DNA of 10,978 nt from DAOPXV01 sp035352535. GTDB taxonomy: Bacteria > Muiribacteriota > UBA9980. Positions 6,142 to 10,978 of the stretch are shown piece after piece. The notes under the pieces are model-generated. The model saw only the letters and a program-made list of their open reading frames with translations, did no database searches and was not told the origin of the DNA. The position numbers were made by a program, and so were the translations under genes. How positions within the stretch are numbered: the first letter of the stretch is position 1; every line of letters starts with the position of its first letter. The stretch lies in contig CAZJFS010000149.1 in the NCBI GenBank assembly GCA_964545075.1, forward strand, positions 1 to 10,978, given 5' to 3'.

Positions 6142-7895
6142 ATGCTTAAAACTCTTGAAATATTTAAACACGTATGTTATAATTTTTTAAGTATGAGTGA
6201 CTTCATTGAAGATGTTAAAATAATGTCCGATGAATTTCCTGAAGAACAGCGAAATTTCATCATTGAGCTATTCACGAAAAGTTCTCGCGATATTGAACGT
6301 GAAAAGAACATCATATGCCTTGCGTCTAACGAAAAATTTTCGAGCGCCATTTTCCGGCTTTATTATTCGATAAACGTCTCCGATAAATACAGGGACCGCA
6401 TAATCGAATTGCTCGCATTTATTGGAACGGCATGTTCTCTGACTTTTTTATTCAAAATATACGAATCTTCCGAATATACGCGTTCCGAGATCATAAGAAA
6501 AAACCTGCTCAAATACGGCTACAGGAACGTCGATGAATATGTAAGCGTTCGCGAAGTGATGAAATCGAATAAAACGATCGTCGATCTCATCAATAAGCTT
6601 ATAACGGATTCCGGCTTTTACTCACGCCTGACCGAAATGCTCGATTATCCCTCTGAAAAGGTCATACTATACGTTCTGAAGCAATTTTATAAGGTGCCTC
6701 ACGAATGCGTGCTGCCTATAATATCCAGACTTAAAAATGACAGCAACTGGATGATCCGCTTTAACGTGCTCCAGGTATTGAAACAGATAAAAACCGAAAA
6801 ATCCCAGGCGATGATATTAGCTTTTTTATCGGATGCGAATATAAAGGTCCGCGACGAAGCGAAAATATTCATCAACAGCCATTACGACGTTTTTTCCAAC
6901 GCCATAATACAACAGATCGATCATTTTGAAAAAATCCAGGACCTCACCTTCCTCAACGGTATCCTCGATCTTTTCGAATCCCGGCCCGACAGCACTAAAA
7001 TTCCATCCCTCATCCAGATAATCGTTTCCTTTTCTGAACAGGTAAGCTCTAAGGCGCGTTCGATACTTCTTAAAATTTTAAAGCAAACTTATGACCGTGA
7101 AAAAGCGTTTGACAGAAAAAGCGAAAAATATATCGCTATCAGGACCATTTTCAAAAATATTTTAATGTGGAACTCGGACGGTTCCATAAATTTTTTATCG
7201 AAACTTCTTGAAACCTGCGGCGTGGCTTATTTTGAAATATTGATGCACGAATCTTGCGACACGTACGACACGCACATCAAGACCACGGTTAATAAGCTGT
7301 TCGCGGAAACTCCGGCGTTATGTCACGATAAAAAGTTAATAACCGGACTGCTTATTTTATGGGACAAGCAGGGACGGAATGTTTTCATTAAATACCTTGC
7401 CCAGCAGAAAGGGGCGAAATTCGTCACGGATCTTTTCGCTCATATAATAACCGACCTTCCCGGAGTGCTCCTTATCGATATTTACAACGCCTTTAAACAA
7501 AACGAGATCGACGCTTCCGACATTCTCGCCAAGTACCGCATCAATATCAGAACCGGAATAAAAGGCACGGACACCCAGCCTATTGAAATATTAGCCGCCA
7601 TAAAAGACCCCGACCTTTTAAACATCATAGCCAAGGACTGGGTGAGCCATACCAACGAAGTCAAAACCGCGGCGTTTGATGCGATCGAAAAACATTATCT
7701 GGAGCCTTCAACGATAAAATTTCTCGACGGCATTTATTACCAGGAAGAAAACAGCCTTTTCAAAATGAAGATCATTAACCTGGTTTCAAAGATCGACTGC
7801 ATAGAATCGACCGAGATTATAATGAAGGCCTTCAACAGCCCCAAAAAAGACATAGCTGATTTTGCGGCGAAAATAATCGTGGCCCGCGGCAAGGA
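6142..7895 (+). CDS. HEAT-repeat protein, N-terminal part (interrupted by assembly gap)
   Basis: This is the 5' part of a large all-helical scaffold protein, about 584 codons before the run of Ns. HEAT-like helix pairs are visible throughout, for example around NDSNWMIRFNVLQVLKQI, SDANIKVRDEAKIFINSH and SPKKDIADFAAKIIVARG. They become more regular toward the C terminus. No signal peptide, membrane segment or catalytic motif is seen. HEAT solenoids bind proteins; no partner is evident. The start is uncertain. ATG 6142 has AAGGA 11 nt upstream, but a near-consensus promoter lies inside this frame (6155-6183), favouring ATG 6193 (nearly leaderless) or ATG 6223. The frame is open up to the gap, and the sequence after the gap resumes with the same repeat type, so both parts are almost certainly one gene. 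Confidence 0.85.
6155..6183 (+). promoter_or_regulatory. Candidate promoter of the HEAT-repeat gene
   Basis: TTGAAA (6155-6160), a 17-bp spacer ending TGT, and TATAAT (6178-6183) form the same architecture as the tRNA-Thr promoter. Transcription would begin near 6190, just before ATG 6193. It lies inside the longest reading frame, so either the true start is 6193 or 6223, or the match is fortuitous. Confidence 0.5.
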
Positions 7896-7995
7896 NNNNN
7901 NNNNNNNNNNNNNNNNNNNNNNNNNNNNNNNNNNNNNNNNNNNNNNNNNNNNNNNNNNNNNNNNNNNNNNNNNNNNNNNNNNNNNNNNNNNNNNN
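7896..7995. other. Assembly gap (100 Ns)
   Basis: A run of exactly 100 N bases lies within the HEAT-repeat coding region. A round 100 is the usual placeholder for a gap of unknown size, so the real length and the relative frame of the two sides cannot be read from the coordinates. Tandem HEAT repeats may have caused the break. Confidence 0.97.
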
Positions 7996-8732
7996 ATCAG
8001 TTGAGCTCCCTTCCCGAAGATATCCGCAACCAGCTCGGCGAGGCCCTTTTAAAAACCGACAGTTCCTTCATAGAGGAAATGGAAAAAAAGCTCGCCCGCA
8101 CCGAACCGAAAATAAAAATGCAAATATTGAAAATGCTCGTTCATCTTTCAAAAGGCGAAAGCAAAAAAGTCCTCAATCTTCTTTTGAAGTTCGCGAAAGA
8201 TCCGGACGCCCAGATAAGAGCCGATTTCACTAAATTACTTGGACTGGTCGGCGGAAAAGAAGTTTCCGACGTGCTCGTCAACCTGATTAATGACGATAAC
8301 GCAAGAGTGCGCGCTAACGCGATAGAAGTGGCGGCGGCGCTTAACCTTAAGGAAATAGGCAACCTCGTTCTTCCGATGACGTCGCACGCTAACAACCGCG
8401 TCAGGGCCAACGCTATAATAGCTCTTTACAAGCTCGGCAACACCAACGTAATCGTAGGGCTTTCGGAAATGCTCAGATCGGCCGACAAATGGATGCGCGC
8501 CTCGGCGACTTACGCTCTCGGAGAAATTAACGACAAGCGTATTTTGCCGCTGCTGAATAACGTATTAAACGATAGCGACCCGGACGTGGTCGTCAACGCC
8601 ATAAGGGTATTGAAAAAGATAGGCGATATAAATTCGACCGCGCTCGTCTTCAAGTTCTTAAACCATGAAAACAAGAAAATAAGGACCGAAGCGACAAATC
8701 TGGTAAATCATTTCAGAAAGGCGATAATTTAA
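7996..8732 (+). CDS. HEAT-repeat protein, C-terminal part (continues from the assembly gap)
   Basis: The frame is open from the gap to TAA at 8730-8732, giving about 244 residues, so the TTG at 8001 need not be a start. At least six regular HEAT units with a period of about 31 residues are seen. Their B-helices carry the motif D-x-x-x-(V/I)-R-A-x-A: DPDAQIRADF, DDNARVRANAIEV, ANNRVRANAII, ADKWMRASATYAL, SDPDVVVNAIRVL and ENKKIRTEATNL. This resembles PBS-lyase-type HEAT repeats, a protein-binding scaffold. The frame differs from the upstream part, but the intervening Ns are arbitrary in length, so no frameshift is implied. The stop is 4 nt before the next gene, indicating one operon and possible translational coupling. 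Confidence 0.88.
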
Positions 8733-8736
8733 ATTC

Positions 8737-9123
8737 ATGAGTCATGAAGATTTTTTTTCATCATTAAACAACGCCATAAAGCCTAATAATTATGATCTGG
8801 CTATAATTTTAGGCATAATCGCTTTCGCGGTTTTCACGTTATTTTATATTTATTACATTTACCCGAAATATTCGGAAATAAAATATAAAAAAAAGGTGAT
8901 AAGCTTCATAGCCGAACGTTATAACTTTTCGGATTATGAACTCGAATCCATTAACGCCGTCATAAAAAGAAACAATATAGATCCCGAATATCTTTTCTAC
9001 ATAAGCCAGTCGCTTTTCGAAAAGCATGAGATCGAACTGACGGCAGTGCTTAAAAGCAACTGTCCGCCTGGAGTTTCAGCCACCGAAAGACTCGAATCCA
9101 TTAAAAATCGCCTTTTCGGTTAA
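8737..9123 (+). CDS. Small membrane-anchored protein, resembles the N-terminal region of some PilZ proteins
   Basis: This 128-aa product has one membrane segment at about residues 20-43 (YDLAIILGIIAFAVFTLFYI), followed by a basic stretch (KYKKK) that suggests a cytoplasmic C-terminal part. Residues about 54-100 (FIAERYNFSDYELESINAVI, then DPEYLFYISQSLFEKH) resemble from memory the helical region between the membrane anchor and the PilZ domain in some c-di-GMP receptors. The end, ATERLESIKNRLFG, looks like the linker just before such a domain. No PilZ domain or RxxxR motif follows, and only about 110 bp separate the stop from a terminator. ATG 8737 was chosen for its 4-nt distance from the HEAT stop; no strong ribosome site is present, so coupled translation is likely. 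The family assignment is tentative; the gene and its single TM are well supported. Confidence 0.8.
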   Translation: MSHEDFFSSLNNAIKPNNYDLAIILGIIAFAVFTLFYIYYIYPKYSEIKYKKKVISFIAERYNFSDYELESINAVIKRNNIDPEYLFYISQSLFEKHEIELTAVLKSNCPPGVSATERLESIKNRLFG

Positions 9124-9236
9124 ATCGTTCGCGGCGCCGGAACTCGAGCCGCGGCATTTAATTCTTCCTGAAAATCTTTATCATCCTTGTTTTTTTCTTT
9201 TTTATTAAATTTATATATTTTCAACGCGCTTATAAT

Positions 9237-9276
9237 AAAAAAGGGCCGGCGCAAAGCAGCGGTCCCTTTTTATTTT
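9237..9276. terminator. Bidirectional intrinsic terminator between convergent genes
   Basis: GGGCCG (9243-9248) pairs with CGG-T-CCC (9260-9266, one bulged T) around an 11-nt loop. The stem is flanked by A6 (9237-9242) and T5 (9267-9271), so it has a T tract on either strand. It sits between the plus-strand operon ending at 9123 and the minus-strand gene ending at 9301 and can serve both. Confidence 0.8.
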
Positions 9277-9300
9277 CATTCGTTTTTAGATCCGTGTTTT

Positions 9301-10978
9301 TTATTTCAACGCGGGAGCGGCCGTGGCTGAATACGGAGTGCTCGCATGCAACGATTCTTTTGACCCGTTCGCGTCAGATAAAATAGCGTACAGTTCGGCG
9401 GTTCCGGCTGGAGTTCCGGACGAGAGAAAATATTCATTCGCGCTGACCGCATTGAATGGGCCTGAGCTGCCGTTAAGCGAAATTTTGTAACCCACCGTTC
9501 CGCCGACGGGAGGCGTGATCGGATTCCACACCAGTTTCTTATTAGCGGCATCATGAGCAAACCCGGTCGGCGCGGGAGGAATTTGAGCGGGAACGTTGAA
9601 CGCGGATGAGCTTACGAAGGCGCCGCCCTTGTAAGACACGGCATATACCAGGCTTTGAATATTGTAAGTCTGCGCGATGGCGGCGACGTTTAAGACCACC
9701 GCCGGATCATTGGCCGACGCGGTTATTGATGAAAGCGTCGAGGTCGTTTCCGTTCCGGCGTCGATCTTTTGTTTTACGACAAAATCAGCGGCTGTCGGAG
9801 CCACGGTCGGCGTCGGAGATATGCTGATGCCAATAACGCCGTTATTGACGCTGTTTATAACTATGGATGAGCCGCCGGCCTGGGCCTGCACAAATAATGA
9901 CGGTGCGATCTGGAGCGCGCCGCCCTTATAGGAAACTTTATATATGACGGTCTGGCCTACGGAGGTTGGCTGCGTTTGCGCAAAGTTGAGCGTCACGGCG
10001 GGATTGTTAGCCGCTCCCGTGATGGTCAGGGGCGAGACAATGTTCTCTACGCCGTTAACGTTGGCCATGACGACGAAGTCACCGATAACCGGAGCCACCG
10101 TAGGAGTGGGTGAAACGCTGAGGTTGATCACGCCGTTACTCACGTTGTTTATAACCATCGACGCTCCGACGCTTGCCGCAAGGATGAACGACGAACTGAC
10201 AAAAGGCCCGCTCTGGTAGGAAACCAGATATGTTATATTCTGAGGGTTGGCCGTCTGGGCGATAGTCGGAGCGTTCAAAACCACGTTAGGAAGATTCGCG
10301 GTATTAATAGAACCGAGCGTCACGATCGTTTCGGCGCCGGCATCAATCTTTTGTTTCACCACGAAATCGGCGTAAGCCGGAGTTACGGCCGGAGCGGGCG
10401 AAAAATTCACGTTGATAACGCCGTTACTCACGTTAGTGATGGAATAAGACGAACCCGTAGTCGAATAAACGGCCGACGCCTGAGCCGAATTGGCCAATCC
10501 GGAAACCATGGCGAAGGCCTTTATGACGAAATTCGACGACGACGCCGGAACGCTGACGGAAACAGGCGCAAGCCCGCTCATAGCGGTCGCTGAAAGAGCC
10601 GGATCCGTTCCGTCCGTCGTATATTTTATCGTAGCGCCCGCCGTCGAACAGTTTATACTCACATTCATTGCCGCGTTTGAATAACTGCCGCCAGGGATGC
10701 TGAATACCGGCGTAGTCACGGTGCTGCCCGCGGCGCCCACCGCATAATTCCTTGCCGCCGAAGGTGAAAAAAGAACGCCGTCTACGACTATCGCTTTTAC
10801 CGTTAAGTTAGCCGGAATGGACTGCAGGATAAGCGGAGAGTTATATACGGTTCCATTAGCCAGGGTCGGTTCAGTGCCATCCGTGGTATATTTTATGACG
10901 GCGTTAGCCCGGCCCGCGTCAGGGGTATCGATACTCATCGTTATAGCCTGCCCCGCCGGGTACGTTCCGGACGGCGGC
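9301..10978 (-). CDS. Modular surface/secreted protein: chitobiase-C-like, three Ig-like repeats, FN3-like (5' end outside window)
   Basis: The frame is open past the window edge, so the N terminus and any signal peptide are missing. The ATG at 10938 lies inside a domain (PPSGTYPAGQAIT precedes it) and is not the start. Numbering from that Met, two chitobiase/beta-hexosaminidase C-terminal-like modules (to about 66, and 73-157) each carry IKYTTDGTxP. Three tandem Ig-like repeats follow at about 164-256, 258-355 and 357-452, marked by NGVIxxxxSPxPxVxP, DFVV and VSYxxG. An FN3-like domain (about 456-540) ends the protein with no anchor or sorting signal. These modules are common in extracellular adhesion, S-layer or polysaccharide-associated proteins. 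No catalytic domain is visible here; one could lie upstream. Surface location is inferred from the modules. Confidence 0.88.
   Translation of the reverse strand, partial: PPSGTYPAGQAITMSIDTPDAGRANAVIKYTTDGTEPTLANGTVYNSPLILQSIPANLTVKAIVVDGVLFSPSAARNYAVGAAGSTVTTPVFSIPGGSYSNAAMNVSINCSTAGATIKYTTDGTDPALSATAMSGLAPVSVSVPASSSNFVIKAFAMVSGLANSAQASAVYSTTGSSYSITNVSNGVINVNFSPAPAVTPAYADFVVKQKIDAGAETIVTLGSINTANLPNVVLNAPTIAQTANPQNITYLVSYQSGPFVSSSFILAASVGASMVINNVSNGVINLSVSPTPTVAPVIGDFVVMANVNGVENIVSPLTITGAANNPAVTLNFAQTQPTSVGQTVIYKVSYKGGALQIAPSLFVQAQAGGSSIVINSVNNGVIGISISPTPTVAPTAADFVVKQKIDAGTETTSTLSSITASANDPAVVLNVAAIAQTYNIQSLVYAVSYKGGAFVSSSAFNVPAQIPPAPTGFAHDAANKKLVWNPITPPVGGTVGYKISLNGSSGPFNAVSANEYFLSSGTPAGTAELYAILSDANGSKESLHASTPYSATAAPALK
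9583..10449 (-). repeat. Three tandem Ig-like domain repeats within the surface protein gene
   Basis: Three units of about 95 residues lie at nt 10449-10171, 10167-9874 and 9870-9583. Each starts near NVSNGVI/NVNNGVI-like motifs and contains SPxPxVxP, DFVV and VSYxxG. Units 1 and 3 share DFVVKQKIDAG and xGxFVSSS, making them closer to each other than to unit 2. DNA similarity is visible too (for example AACGCCGTTA in each), so the duplication is still recognisable at base level. Confidence 0.75.

Noticed and set aside
6142..8004. Single frame read through the Ns, ending just after the gap
   Set aside because: The N run has a placeholder length, so the stop just after it is an artefact; the sequence past the gap continues as HEAT repeats in another nominal frame.
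3072..9123. CRISPR, toxin-antitoxin, phage defence or mobile-element interpretation of the repeat-rich region
   Set aside because: The repeats are in-frame protein repeats (ankyrin, HEAT). There are no spacers, nuclease, transposase, integrase or toxin motifs, and no target-site duplications.
9606..10684. Plus-strand open frames opposite the Ig-like repeat gene
   Set aside because: Low-complexity antisense shadows of the tandem repeats, with no plausible starts or protein motifs.

Overview
The window looks like a chromosomal contig from a bacterium, probably an uncultivated one. The evidence is a bacterial tRNA with an intrinsic terminator, sigma70-type promoters (TTGAMW, 17 bp, TGN, TATAAT-like), Shine-Dalgarno sites, and a run of exactly 100 Ns that looks like a scaffold gap. 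The mix of long solenoid-repeat proteins (ankyrin, HEAT), a PAS histidine kinase and a surface protein with chitobiase-C/Ig-like modules recalls candidate phyla such as Riflebacteria, Wallbacteria or Elusimicrobia. That placement is an impression only. I see no phage, transposon, CRISPR or restriction genes.

Layout. Positions 1-340 hold a tRNA-Thr(CGU) on the minus strand with a clear promoter and terminator. Positions 339-1901 (minus) encode a soluble two-PAS histidine kinase of the HisKA_2 type. A non-coding stretch of about 560 bp follows, with operator-like dyads and direct repeats, and leads to a divergent single-domain response regulator (2468-2908, plus). Kinase and regulator plausibly form a two-component pair with no DNA-binding output domain. 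Next comes a very large ankyrin protein (3072-6032, minus; 986 aa, about 30 repeats), convergent with the regulator.

Divergent from the ankyrin gene is a HEAT-repeat gene (6142-8732, plus) interrupted by the 100-N gap, so it is given as two partial entries. Its stop is 4 nt from a small one-TM protein (8737-9123) that resembles the membrane-anchor and helical part of some PilZ (c-di-GMP-binding) proteins but has no PilZ domain. A two-way terminator at 9237-9276 separates this operon from a convergent, 5'-incomplete surface protein (9301-10978, minus) made of two chitobiase-C-like modules, three tandem Ig-like repeats and a terminal FN3-like domain.

The most notable region is the divergent ankyrin/HEAT locus. 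Two large protein-binding scaffolds share one short control region that contains a perfect split inverted repeat, and one side is coupled to a membrane-anchored partner. A shared function in signalling or scaffolding is inference; nothing in the sequence names a known defence or metabolic system.
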